The notes beneath the pieces are model-generated. The model did no database searches. It was given only the letters and a program-made list of their open reading frames with translations, and was not told the origin of the DNA. Below are positions 28,702-37,891 of a stretch of 56,810 nucleotides of DNA, in pieces; the stretch's first letter is position 1; the number at the start of each line of letters is the position of its first letter. The stretch is from SAR86 cluster bacterium (GTDB lineage: Bacteria; Pseudomonadota; Gammaproteobacteria; Magnimaribacterales; Magnimaribacteraceae). Position numbers and translations under genes: made by a program. The stretch covers positions 1 to 56,810 of the forward strand of contig JADHSF010000006.1 of assembly GCA_016777005.1 (NCBI GenBank). The letters are read 5' to 3'.

Positions 28702-29629
28702 CAATCTCTTCCACTTTTACCAACACTGAAAAGTATGGATGATCAATGAAATTAAACTCTCCTGCTTCAATCTTAATTTCTTTATTTATCTCATATAAAT
28801 CTGGATAAAAATAGTCGGGTTTGTCTATTAATTCATCTGTATAAATTTTATCTTCCTTTGGTATTTCGTAGCTTGAATCCAAGAGTCCTAAGCTTACTTT
28901 ATTAAATATCGTCTCAATCCAATAATCATCCTCCAAAGGCTTTGACTCTTTGTTATAACTCATTTCTTCCAGAAGTGATTGAAAGTTAAAGGTATTAGGT
29001 ACGGCATTAATCATATAATTGTCTTCTGACTTTTCTCCAAGCCTTAGTCTCCCTGCAATATGAATAAACCTTTCTTTATATATCATTATTTCACCATAGA
29101 GCCTTTTATCTTTCTTAAATGACTCAATTGCTATAGGTATAGACTTATCTTTATTAAAAGCAGGTTGGTACCAAGAATTGTAATACAGCACTCTATAGTC
29201 TCTACTTCTGTTCAAGTTATTTTCTATTTCCCGCATATCATTTTGAAATGGAACTCTTTCGTATAGTAATGGTTCTATCTTGATATCTTTTTTTACTATC
29301 TCTTCTTCCTGGGGATTCTGAATAATCTCTATGTTATTGGCGGTAAAAAAATTATTTTCAACACTTAAGTACGTCGGAGAAGAGATTAATTTTGTTGGTT
29401 CTTCCTGGATAGTAATTAAATCTTTAGAAAACAAAAAACTATCTAAGTTCTTCCATTCTTCTTTTAAATCATCATCTTCTATAGATAAATTCTGAATAAC
29501 GAAGAAATCTATCTTTAGTAAGGAATTCTTATCTGAGCGATCAATGAAATGATTGATATATTCATTAGATGTCATTGAAGAAATTAGAGTTTGGGAGAGC
29601 AACAAAAATGTAAATATACTAGGATACAT
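28694..29629 (-). CDS. csiV: CsiV family protein (probable periplasmic, peptidoglycan-associated)
   Basis: A 311-residue protein with a short hydrophobic N-terminal signal (IFTFLLLSQTLISS). A long middle part of low complexity, rich in Glu, Ile and Asn, follows, and then a C-terminal domain with HIAGRLRLG and a run of charged beta-like strands. CsiV proteins were described in Vibrio as peptidoglycan-binding cell-shape factors and are encoded directly after mfd. The position here, starting 11 bp inside the end of mfd, is the main support, together with the signal peptide and the RLRLG segment. Sequence similarity by eye is modest, so treat the family name as probable. Confidence 0.6.
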   Translation of the reverse strand: MYPSIFTFLLLSQTLISSMTSNEYINHFIDRSDKNSLLKIDFFVIQNLSIEDDDLKEEWKNLDSFLFSKDLITIQEEPTKLISSPTYLSVENNFFTANNIEIIQNPQEEEIVKKDIKIEPLLYERVPFQNDMREIENNLNRSRDYRVLYYNSWYQPAFNKDKSIPIAIESFKKDKRLYGEIMIYKERFIHIAGRLRLGEKSEDNYMINAVPNTFNFQSLLEEMSYNKESKPLEDDYWIETIFNKVSLGLLDSSYEIPKEDKIYTDELIDKPDYFYPDLYEINKEIKIEAGEFNFIDHPYFSVLVKVEEIAN

Positions 29630-32579
29630 TGCTACTTATCGCTCTTATAACATCAGTTGTCATTTGGACCTTTTCTTCTAATTTACCATCATTAAAAAAG
29701 GAAGTATCTAAATCTCCATTTTTGAACTTAATGCTTATTTTATTTTTGTTGAAATTAATTTTTTCTATTGAGTTATTTTCAGAAAGAATTTTTAACTCGG
29801 CTTGTAAAAAGAAATTTTTTAATTCTTGAGGTATAAGACCAAATCTATTGATCATTTCAATCTGAATATTCTTGAGATCTTCATTAGATTCAGCCAGGGC
29901 GACCTTGTTATACATCAATAATCTGACGTTTATGTCGGGTAGATAATTTTCAGGGATGAAGCAGTTATAATTGAGGTTTATCTCTGGCTGTTCATTAAGC
30001 GATTGAAAATCTACTTCACCACTCTTTATAAATTCTGAAGCCTTACGAATCATCCGTGTATAGAGCTCTAAACCAATAGATTCAAAAACTCCACTTTGGT
30101 TAGAACCCAGAATTTCTCCGGCACCTCTTATTTCCAAATCTTTAAGTGCTAATAGAAATCCAGCTGATAGGGAATCAGTGCTCATAATTGCATCAAACCT
30201 CTTGTCTGCATTTTTCCTGTTGAGAATATTTCTCGATCTTAAGAAATATGAATATGCTTGTTTTTCTGATCTACCGACCCTTCCTCTGAGTTGATGTAAT
30301 TGAGATAAACCAAATCTATCGGCCTCTTCAACTATCAATGTGTTTGCATTTGCAACATCAATTCCGCTCTCTATGATGGTAGAGCAAACTAGGATATCTA
30401 TTTTCCCCTGATTAAATCTGAGCATTATTTCACTTATAGATTTTGGCTTCAGTTGTCCATGAACTACCTCAATCACTAAGTTACTAAATTTTTTCTGTAG
30501 TCTAAATCTTCTGTCTTCTATGAGACCGAGATCATTGCATAGATAGTAGACTTGTCCGCCTCTAAGATTTTCTCTTTGTATAGCCTCATGTATTAGATTC
30601 TCATTAAATGAGTATGTGAATGTCTTAACGGGCAATCTATCATCTGGTGCTGTAGCAATAATTGAGAGATCTTTAAGTTCAGATAATGCAAAATTTAATG
30701 ATCGTGGTATTGGAGTTGCCGATAAACTTAATACCTCGACTTCTTCTTTCAGGGATTTTATTTTTTCTTTTTGCCTGACTCCAAATCTGTGCTCTTCATC
30801 AATTATCAGTAAACCTAGATCTTTAAAGATTATATTTCCTTGTATCAATGCATGTGTCCCAATAATAATGTCTATCTCACCATTAGAGAGATTTTGAAGA
30901 AGCTCAGTTTTATCTCTTGTATTGATATTTCGCGATAACAGTCCAATATTTATTCCAGTCTCCTTAAATCTTTCTTTAAAACTGGAGAAGTGTTGAGAAG
31001 CTAGCAATGTAGTAGGAACTAGTATGCATGTTTGTTTGTTATTCATGGCAGAGATGTACGCAGCCCTCATGGCTACTTCCGTTTTGCCGAAACCAACTTC
31101 ACCACAGACCAATCTATCCATGGCTTTCAACGATTTCATGTCACTTAGAACTTCTTCTATCGTTCTCTTTTGGTCAAAAGTTTCAGTATAAGGAAATTTC
31201 TTAGTAAAATTATCAAACTCCGCTTCATCAATATTGAATGAATAACCTTTTGTTTGAAGTCTTTTGGCTTGAACCTCGAGAAGCTCTGCTGCTGTATCAA
31301 AGGTTTGCTTCAAGGCTTTGTCTTTTCTCTTCTTCCATTTTTTAGAGTTCAAAGAGTCAATATCTCTATCATCAGGTCCAAAGTATCTAGATACTAAATC
31401 CATATTTTCTATGGGGACAAATACCTTACTTCTATCTTTATATTCAATTTCAAGACAATCACTTATACCCACAAATGTATTTAATTGTTTAAGTCCTATA
31501 AATTTTCCTATCCCATGCGTTAAATGGACAACCAGATCACCTTCGGAGGGCATTTTTGATGTTGATAGGTCAGCTTTTTCATTCCTTTCCAAAAATTTTT
31601 CTGATTTATCTATCTCCTGCTCTTGTATTTTTTCTAAATCAAAGTGGATAGTCTCTTCCAGGTTCTCTTGAAGTTCTGAAAAACTTAGAAATAATTTTTT
31701 GGGATCTAGTAGTGGCCTCTTTTGGTCATATCTATATTCTTCATATCGCTGTTGTATTAGTTCTTCAAATTCTTGAGCTTTAGTATCTGTATCTCTTTGA
31801 ACGAATACTGTTTTTACATCTTTTAAAAAAGGCAGGAATGTAGTTCTCTTTCCAAAGAAGAGGGGTAAATAGATTTCTACACCTTCCGCATGCCTTAAGT
31901 TCATTGTTTTTGTAAAAATCTCTGAATCCTCTTCAAAGACATCAAATGCATCTCTCCATCCTTGTTTAAAAGTATCTATGGAAATTTTATTAACAGGGTA
32001 TTCATAAGAAGGTAAAAAATTTATAGAAGAGATTTTTTCATTAGCTATTTGTGATTCAGGCTTAAAAGTTCTAAGAGTCTCTATTTTATTATCAAAGAAT
32101 TCTATGCGTACTGGACTTTTTCCGCTCGTAAGAAAAATATCTAACACTGATCCTCTTAATGCATATTGTCCTGGTAGCGATACAAAATCTTCTCTTACGT
32201 AACCACTTAAAATTATATTATCGATCACTTCTTGGATATTAAAATTTTCTCCAATGCTTAGATTGTTTAATGGAGTAACATGATTTGGATCAGGGCAGGG
32301 TGATAATAAAGTTGAAATAGAAGCTACTAAAGTTATTTCACTAGGCTTTAGGAATGATGAAAAAGAACTTATTCTTTTAGCTCTGGTTATAGGAGCCATT
32401 GAAAAGAAGTCATAAGGAAGAAGTTCTGAGTTTTCTAAAAAAAACACATTTGATAAGTCTTGGATATTATTCATCAACTGCATTGCAGACTGAGAATCTT
32501 TAGTAATGATCAGATTTTTTTTAGACGAGTCAATACCCAGATTAATAATATCCGTAGAGGAGTTTATGACTTGTGCCAA
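29619..32579 (-). CDS. mfd: Transcription-repair coupling factor Mfd, lacking domain 3
   Basis: A DNA translocase that removes RNA polymerase stalled at lesions and recruits UvrA. Visible in order are the UvrB-like module (to about residue 300, with GYVREDFVSLPGQYALRGS), and the RNA-polymerase-interacting domain beginning DLVVHLTHGIGKFIGL near 350. The RecG-like translocase follows, with Walker A CGEVGFGKTE, DEEH (IIDEEHRFGV), SATPIPR and QLRGRVGRS. The last module is the C-terminal TRCF domain (FIPENYLPDINVRLLMYNK). Total length is 986, against about 1150 in E. coli. Nearly all of the missing length falls between the UvrB-like module and the RID, where domain 3 should be. The start codon is TTG at 32579, preceded by an in-frame stop 21 bases upstream. 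Confidence 0.96.
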   Translation of the reverse strand: MAQVINSSTDIINLGIDSSKKNLIITKDSQSAMQLMNNIQDLSNVFFLENSELLPYDFFSMAPITRAKRISSFSSFLKPSEITLVASISTLLSPCPDPNHVTPLNNLSIGENFNIQEVIDNIILSGYVREDFVSLPGQYALRGSVLDIFLTSGKSPVRIEFFDNKIETLRTFKPESQIANEKISSINFLPSYEYPVNKISIDTFKQGWRDAFDVFEEDSEIFTKTMNLRHAEGVEIYLPLFFGKRTTFLPFLKDVKTVFVQRDTDTKAQEFEELIQQRYEEYRYDQKRPLLDPKKLFLSFSELQENLEETIHFDLEKIQEQEIDKSEKFLERNEKADLSTSKMPSEGDLVVHLTHGIGKFIGLKQLNTFVGISDCLEIEYKDRSKVFVPIENMDLVSRYFGPDDRDIDSLNSKKWKKRKDKALKQTFDTAAELLEVQAKRLQTKGYSFNIDEAEFDNFTKKFPYTETFDQKRTIEEVLSDMKSLKAMDRLVCGEVGFGKTEVAMRAAYISAMNNKQTCILVPTTLLASQHFSSFKERFKETGINIGLLSRNINTRDKTELLQNLSNGEIDIIIGTHALIQGNIIFKDLGLLIIDEEHRFGVRQKEKIKSLKEEVEVLSLSATPIPRSLNFALSELKDLSIIATAPDDRLPVKTFTYSFNENLIHEAIQRENLRGGQVYYLCNDLGLIEDRRFRLQKKFSNLVIEVVHGQLKPKSISEIMLRFNQGKIDILVCSTIIESGIDVANANTLIVEEADRFGLSQLHQLRGRVGRSEKQAYSYFLRSRNILNRKNADKRFDAIMSTDSLSAGFLLALKDLEIRGAGEILGSNQSGVFESIGLELYTRMIRKASEFIKSGEVDFQSLNEQPEINLNYNCFIPENYLPDINVRLLMYNKVALAESNEDLKNIQIEMINRFGLIPQELKNFFLQAELKILSENNSIEKINFNKNKISIKFKNGDLDTSFFNDGKLEEKVQMTTDVIRAISSNVS

Positions 32580-32628
32580 TTTATCTATGGTTTTTTTCTA
32601 AAAAAAAAGAAAATTATATATGGAAGTG

Positions 32629-32634
32629 TATAAT
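32629..32634 (+). promoter_or_regulatory. Possible -10 box for the acyl-CoA dehydrogenase operon
   Basis: A perfect TATAAT lies 29 bases before the first acyl-CoA dehydrogenase ATG, in the AT-rich region divergent from mfd. No good -35 element is seen at the expected distance. In such AT-rich sequence a single hexamer is weak evidence. Confidence 0.3.
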
Positions 32635-32662
32635 TATTTTTTTTTAATTACTTAGGACTCAA

Positions 32663-33856
32663 ATGGACTTAAAATTTTCAGAAGCAGATCTTACATTTAG
32701 ACAGGAAGTCGTCAATTTTTTAGAAGCAGAATATCCAGAAGATATTAAGGCTAAACAAGACAAGAGGATTCCTCTTGAAAAAGATGAAATTGTAAGATGG
32801 CAAAAAATTCTCAACCAAAAAGGTTGGTTTGCAATCAATTGGCCCACAGAATATACGGGGCAAGAAAACCTTTCTGTCACGCAAAAATACATACTTCAAG
32901 AAGAACTAGCTAAAGCAAATACACCTACTACCATTCCATTTGGTATGGGAATGTGTGCTCCTGTCATTTACTCATTTGGTACAGAGGAGCAAAAAAATAA
33001 GTTTTTACCTTCTATCTTGAATAGTGATGTTTGGTGGTGCCAAGGTTATTCAGAACCAGGTTCAGGTTCAGACCTTGCCTCGCTTAAAACTAAAGCTGAA
33101 TTGAAAGGGAATAATTATATTGTAAATGGAACTAAAACTTGGACCACTCTAGCTCAACATGCTGATTGGATATTTTGTCTTGTTCGCACAGAAACTACTC
33201 CTATCAAACAAGAAGGAATAAGTTTTTTACTTATTGACATGAATACACCTGGAATTGAAGTCAAACCTATCATTACTGTTGATGGTTCACATGAAGTTAA
33301 TATGGTCTATTTTGACAACGTTGAGGTGCCATCAGAAAATCTAGTTGGAGAAGAGGGTCAAGGTTGGAATATTGCTAAATTCTTGCTTGCACATGAAAGA
33401 AGCGGCATCGCAGGTATCGCAGCATTAAAAAGAGAGCTCTCAAGATTAAAGGATTTGTCATCAAACGTTCCTATGGGTGAAGGTACTTTGCTTGAGGATC
33501 CTCAATTTAGAAATAAAATTGAAGAAACCGAAATAGAGTTAACGGCTACTGAATTTACCGAGCTTAGAACTTTGGCAGCGATGTCTCAAGGTGGCTCACC
33601 AGGAGCTGAGTCTTCAATACTCAAAATTAAAGGAACAGAATTACAACAAACCATTTCAGAGTTATTTGTTGAAATGTTAGCTTATTATGCCCATCCTTTT
33701 TATTTGGAAAATGAGATTGGTTCAAATGAAACAGTTGGACCAGATTATGCTGCCCCTGTTATGCCACATTACCTAAACTACAGGAAGGTAAGCATTTATG
33801 GTGGAAGTAATGAAATCCAAAGAAACGTCATATCTAAAGCAATACTGGGGCTATAA
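32663..33856 (+). CDS. Acyl-CoA dehydrogenase, PimC-like large subunit type
   Basis: A flavin enzyme oxidising an acyl-CoA to the 2-enoyl-CoA, with electrons going to ETF. Family segments include CQGYSEPGSGSDLASLKT (FAD and substrate loop, about residues 126-143), FDNVEVPSENLVGEEGQGW, and the C-terminal YGGSNEIQRNVISK. In medium-chain enzymes the catalytic Glu sits in the YEG position of that last motif. Here it is Gly, as in large subunits of the heteromeric branch, so the base must lie elsewhere. A second, shorter dehydrogenase starts 2 bp downstream, and the pair resembles the pimeloyl-CoA dehydrogenase large/small arrangement. The actual acyl substrate is unknown. Confidence 0.88.
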   Translation: MDLKFSEADLTFRQEVVNFLEAEYPEDIKAKQDKRIPLEKDEIVRWQKILNQKGWFAINWPTEYTGQENLSVTQKYILQEELAKANTPTTIPFGMGMCAPVIYSFGTEEQKNKFLPSILNSDVWWCQGYSEPGSGSDLASLKTKAELKGNNYIVNGTKTWTTLAQHADWIFCLVRTETTPIKQEGISFLLIDMNTPGIEVKPIITVDGSHEVNMVYFDNVEVPSENLVGEEGQGWNIAKFLLAHERSGIAGIAALKRELSRLKDLSSNVPMGEGTLLEDPQFRNKIEETEIELTATEFTELRTLAAMSQGGSPGAESSILKIKGTELQQTISELFVEMLAYYAHPFYLENEIGSNETVGPDYAAPVMPHYLNYRKVSIYGGSNEIQRNVISKAILGL

Positions 33857-33858
33857 AC

Positions 33859-34986
33859 ATGGACTTTACATTTAACGAAGAGCAGACCTTAATACAAGAT
33901 CAAGTTGACCAATTTATTCAAAAAGAATATGACTGGGAAACAAGACAATCTCTGTCTAACTCAGATCTAGGTTTTGGTGATGATAATTGGCAAAAATTTG
34001 CAGAACTAGGATGGCTCGGAATAAGCACTTCAGAAGAATGCGGAGGTTTTGGTGGTTCAGCTATAGAATCAATGTTGATCATGGAGGCATTTGGAAAAGG
34101 TTTAGTAGTAGAACCATTTCTTGAAACCATCATCATGTGTGGCGGTCTGATAGATGAGCATGGCACAGATCAGCAAAAATCTTCTATTCTTGAATCAGCA
34201 ATCGAGGGCAAAATGCATCTAGCTATGGCTTATGCTGAGCCTCAGAGCAGATTTAATCTTTCTGATGTTGTTACTGAAGCAAAAGAGGACGGAGATAGTT
34301 TCGTTTTAAATGGCTACAAATCTGTTGTTATGAATGGACCATCGGCCAATAAATTAATTGTGTCTGCCAGAACTTCGGGAGCTCAATTAGATGAAAATGG
34401 TATAACTCTTTTTCTCATTGATGGTGATGCAGAAGGTCTCAATAAGACAAATTACAAGACTGTTGATGGAAGACGTGCCTCTGACTTAACGATTGAAAAT
34501 TTAAAAGTTACCAAAGACAATATTATAGGTCAGATCAACGATGGGTTTACGCTATTAGATTCTTCTATAGATAGAGCGATATTAGCTATATCTGCTGAAG
34601 CTGTTGGTGCTATGGAGGTTCTTTACAAGACAACAGTTGAATATACCAAGACTAGAGAGCAATTTGGAACTTCAATAGGTAAGTTCCAGGTACTTCAACA
34701 CAGAATGGTCGACATGTTTATGGAATATGAGCAATGTAAATCTTTGCTTTATATGGCTACTATGAAACAAGAGGAAGGGTCAATTGATTCAAAGAAAGCT
34801 ATTTCAGGACTGAAGTACCAAGTAGGGAAGGCTGGAAAATTTATCGGACAACAAGCTGTACAACTTCATGGCGGCATGGGTGTAACTGATGAATTAAATG
34901 TAGGTCATTATTTCAAGAGACTTACGACTATAGGCACTATCTTTGGAAATACTGATTATCATCTCAAAAAATATTCTTCTCTTTAG
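33859..34986 (+). CDS. Acyl-CoA dehydrogenase, PimD-like small subunit type
   Basis: The 375-residue partner of the preceding gene, 2 bp apart. It has the N-terminal helical domain (FNEEQTLIQDQVDQFI), a middle beta domain with MAYAEPQSRF, and a C-terminal helical domain with TREQFGTSIGKFQVLQHRMVDM (key: TREQFGTSIGKFQ) and the FAD-contact motif QLHGGMGVTDEL. The usual C-terminal YEGT(S)xxIQR segment is replaced by RLTTIGTIFGNTDYHL, typical of small subunits in heteromeric acyl-CoA dehydrogenases. It probably forms an alpha/beta complex with the upstream protein and passes electrons to ETF. The stop is directly followed by the GAPDH start. Confidence 0.87.
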   Translation: MDFTFNEEQTLIQDQVDQFIQKEYDWETRQSLSNSDLGFGDDNWQKFAELGWLGISTSEECGGFGGSAIESMLIMEAFGKGLVVEPFLETIIMCGGLIDEHGTDQQKSSILESAIEGKMHLAMAYAEPQSRFNLSDVVTEAKEDGDSFVLNGYKSVVMNGPSANKLIVSARTSGAQLDENGITLFLIDGDAEGLNKTNYKTVDGRRASDLTIENLKVTKDNIIGQINDGFTLLDSSIDRAILAISAEAVGAMEVLYKTTVEYTKTREQFGTSIGKFQVLQHRMVDMFMEYEQCKSLLYMATMKQEEGSIDSKKAISGLKYQVGKAGKFIGQQAVQLHGGMGVTDELNVGHYFKRLTTIGTIFGNTDYHLKKYSSL

Positions 34987-36459
34987 ATGAAAAAGGAACA
35001 ACCAGACAAACGAATCAGACCTGATCTCCCCAAAGATCCTTTTGGCGATTTCCAATATAGACAAGCTTTAGCTGAAGAGATGCTACCTATGATAGGTCGT
35101 ATCTATAGAGATAATGTCCATCTGTTGTTGTATGGAAAACCACTAGTCAACTTATCTGTCTCAGAGATCATGAATGCGCACAGGTTTGTTAGAGAAGCTG
35201 AAAATAATGAACTGAGTGAGTTTGAAACCTATCAGGTTATAGTTGCTCTTAGCGAATTAGAGCTAGGGCCTGCTGAAATTGATATAGGTATTATTGCTGC
35301 TGCTTATTTATTCGATGACAAAGACCTCTCTTTGGAAGACTTTGTTAATGATGCTATAGCTAGTCTCATAGGAAAAAAGGGATCTATACTTGATCAGGCA
35401 CAAGATGTTGTTTTGTATGGTTTTGGAAGAATTGGAAGATTACTTACCAGAATGCTTATAGAAGATTCTGGTGGTGGAGACAACTTAAGATTACGAGCAA
35501 TTGTTGTCCGAAAGGCTGTAGATGGCGATATCATCAAAAGAGCAAATTTAATGCGAACAGATTCTGTTCATGGCCCATTTAAAGGAACAGTTCGAGTTCT
35601 AGAAGAAGAAGATAAGCTTATTATTAATGGTAATGAAATAAAAATTATATATTCAAATAATCCTTCTGAAATTGATTATACGGATTACGATATAAACAAT
35701 GCCTTATTAATTGATAATACAGGGGTTTGGAGAACTAAAGATGATTTAGGAATCCATCTCAAATGTAATGGTATCGCGAAAGTTCTTCTAACGGCACCAG
35801 CCAAAGATGGTATCAAGAATATTGTCCATGGTATCAATAATGAAATCATTGATAATGACAGCATTCTTGGAGCTGCTTCTTGTACGACCAATGCTATTGT
35901 TCCGACCCTGAAAGTTCTAAATGATGAATTTGGAATTGTTTCAGGTCATATAGAAAGCGTTCATTCTTATACAAACGATCAAAATCTTATAGATAATTTC
36001 CATAAGAAAGAGAGAAGAGGAAGAAGTGCCGCTTTGAATATGGTCATTACAGAAACTGGAGCGGGTAAAGCTGTTGGACAAGTTTTGCCGGAATTAATTG
36101 GAAAACTTACTGCCAATGCAGTTAGGGTTCCTACACCGAATGTGTCTTTAGCTATTATGAGCCTTCAACTCGGTAAAGAATTATCTGCCGAAGAACTCAA
36201 TAATTTCTTAAGACAAAAAGCATTTCATTCAAATTTAAAAGAACAAATAGGGTTTACAAATTCTCCGGAAGTCGTTTCAACTGATTTTGTTGGAGATAGA
36301 CATGCTGGAATTATAGATTCAGCAGCTACTATAGTTAACAATGATAAGTGTGTTTTGTATGTGTGGTACGATAATGAGTTTGGTTATACTGCTCAATTAT
36401 TAGGATTAGCCAAGGAAATGGTTGGATTAACCTATCAAAGATATCCAAATTTTGGATAA
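34987..36459 (+). CDS. gap: Glyceraldehyde-3-phosphate dehydrogenase, long form
   Basis: A phosphorylating GAPDH with an N-terminal helical extension of about 130 residues, the long form also found in pseudomonads. The Rossmann motif is YGFGRIGRLL near residues 144-153. The catalytic Cys299 lies in ASCTTNAIVP and its His partner is in VHSYTNDQNLIDN. The strand-2 end that reads IND in NAD-specific enzymes reads IVVRK here, which suggests a preference for NADP(H) and perhaps a gluconeogenic direction; this is inference. It starts immediately after the preceding stop codon, so it may share the acyl-CoA dehydrogenase transcript. It sits between the mfd and nqr loci, as I recall for P. aeruginosa. 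Confidence 0.9.
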   Translation: MKKEQPDKRIRPDLPKDPFGDFQYRQALAEEMLPMIGRIYRDNVHLLLYGKPLVNLSVSEIMNAHRFVREAENNELSEFETYQVIVALSELELGPAEIDIGIIAAAYLFDDKDLSLEDFVNDAIASLIGKKGSILDQAQDVVLYGFGRIGRLLTRMLIEDSGGGDNLRLRAIVVRKAVDGDIIKRANLMRTDSVHGPFKGTVRVLEEEDKLIINGNEIKIIYSNNPSEIDYTDYDINNALLIDNTGVWRTKDDLGIHLKCNGIAKVLLTAPAKDGIKNIVHGINNEIIDNDSILGAASCTTNAIVPTLKVLNDEFGIVSGHIESVHSYTNDQNLIDNFHKKERRGRSAALNMVITETGAGKAVGQVLPELIGKLTANAVRVPTPNVSLAIMSLQLGKELSAEELNNFLRQKAFHSNLKEQIGFTNSPEVVSTDFVGDRHAGIIDSAATIVNNDKCVLYVWYDNEFGYTAQLLGLAKEMVGLTYQRYPNFG

Positions 36460-36488
36460 TCAACCTAGTAAATTTCACGTTAGATCAT

Positions 36489-36494
36489 TATAAT
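36489..36494 (+). promoter_or_regulatory. Possible -10 box of the nqr operon
   Basis: TATAAT lies in the 79-bp spacer between gap and nqrA, about 45 bases before the nqrA ATG. A convincing -35 at 16-18 bases is not seen. A short GGG/CCC inverted repeat (AGGGTAGTTTCCCC, about 36509-36522) lies in the presumed leader. The support is positional plus one hexamer. Confidence 0.35.
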
Positions 36495-36538
36495 ACCCAC
36501 GCGCTCAAAGGGTAGTTTCCCCATATATCAGTTAGGGA

Positions 36539-37891
36539 ATGATAAAAATAAAAAAAGGTTTAAATATACCCATACACGGCATTCCAGCCGGAGAGATAGT
36601 TGACTCCAAAAAAAGTAGATCTGTTGCTGTTCTAGGTAATGATTACGTAGGTATGAAGCCTACTATGCTTGTCGAAGAAGGGGATCTTGTCAAATTAGGG
36701 CAACCTCTTTTTGAAGATAAAAAAAATCCTGGGGTAATGTTTACTTCTCCTGCGGGCGGCAGAATTGAATCAATTAATAGAGGTGATAGGCGTGTTTTGC
36801 AATCAATCGTAATTGAAGTTGAACAAAATGAAGAATCCTTAGGATTCAATAGCTTTACTGAGGATGAATTGAATCAAGCTTCTCCTGATGCCATCAGGTC
36901 TCAATTGATTTCATCTGGTTTATGGACAGCATTTAGAACAAGACCTTACAGTAAAATACCCAGTGTTGACTCATCACCATCGAATATCTTTATATCTGCT
37001 TTAGACACCCAGCCTTTAAGCGCTAATCCTGAAGATATTATAAATCTAAAAAAAGATGATTTCCTTTTCGGTATATCGGTACTAAAAAAACTAACTAACT
37101 GTCAAATACACATATCTGTAGCTGAAGATTCTTCGCTAACAATAATAGATGATGAGCTACTTAAGATGCATGTTTTCTCAGGACCGCATCCAGCAGGTTT
37201 AGTCGGAACTCAAATGCATTTTATATCTCCTGCAACCCTGTCAAACATAAACTGGAGTATTGGGTATCAAGATGTCATTGCGTTTGGTCAACTTTTTAAA
37301 ACAGGTCATCTCAATGTTGAAAGAATAATTTCTTTAGCAGGACCACAGGTAACAAATCCAGCATATATAAAAACAAGACTAGGTGCTTGCACTGATGAAT
37401 TGACAGCTGGCGAGTTAACACCAAGAGAAAATAGAATTATATCGGGATCTGTAATATCTGGTAGAGAAGCAATAGGCCCTTATGCTTATTTAGGTAGATA
37501 CCATAATCAAATTTCTGTTGTTTCAGAACCTAATTCTAAAGATAGAGATTTTATGAATTGGTTAACACCGGGCCCAAGAAGATTTTCTAAAATACCTCTT
37601 TTCCTTTCTTCTCTTTTCCCAAAAAAAATCTTCAAGTTTAAGGCCCTAATGAATGGATCAGACCGTCCTATTGTACCAATTGGAATCTATGAAGAAGTGC
37701 TTCCGCTTAGGGTACTGCCTACGGTGTTACTTAGAAATGTGGTTCTAATGGACACAGAAAAGATTCAAGCATTAGGTGGTTTGGAGCTAGACGAGGAAGA
37801 TCTTTCTTTATGTAGCTTTGTTTGCCCTGGAAAGTATGATTTTGGTTCTTTATTAAGAGCTGGACTAACTAAAATAGAACTAGAGGGATAA
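36539..37891 (+). CDS. nqrA: Na+-translocating NADH:quinone reductase subunit A
   Basis: The cytoplasmic, quinone-interacting subunit of Na+-NQR, which couples NADH oxidation to sodium export. The start MIKIKKGLNIPIHG is the typical NqrA N terminus. The segment KPTMLVEEGDLVKLGQPLFEDK (key: EEGDLVKLGQPLF) and the later SGREAIGPYAYLGRYHNQ match the family. Length 450 is normal. The ATG follows an AGGGA that is unusually close (two bases away), so initiation may be weak or the ribosome site displaced. It is the first of eight genes running to 43572. Confidence 0.96.
   Translation: MIKIKKGLNIPIHGIPAGEIVDSKKSRSVAVLGNDYVGMKPTMLVEEGDLVKLGQPLFEDKKNPGVMFTSPAGGRIESINRGDRRVLQSIVIEVEQNEESLGFNSFTEDELNQASPDAIRSQLISSGLWTAFRTRPYSKIPSVDSSPSNIFISALDTQPLSANPEDIINLKKDDFLFGISVLKKLTNCQIHISVAEDSSLTIIDDELLKMHVFSGPHPAGLVGTQMHFISPATLSNINWSIGYQDVIAFGQLFKTGHLNVERIISLAGPQVTNPAYIKTRLGACTDELTAGELTPRENRIISGSVISGREAIGPYAYLGRYHNQISVVSEPNSKDRDFMNWLTPGPRRFSKIPLFLSSLFPKKIFKFKALMNGSDRPIVPIGIYEEVLPLRVLPTVLLRNVVLMDTEKIQALGGLELDEEDLSLCSFVCPGKYDFGSLLRAGLTKIELEG

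Noticed and set aside
31318-31671. 117-codon plus-strand open frame
   Set aside because: It is the complement of the RID/linker region of mfd and has no recognisable features.
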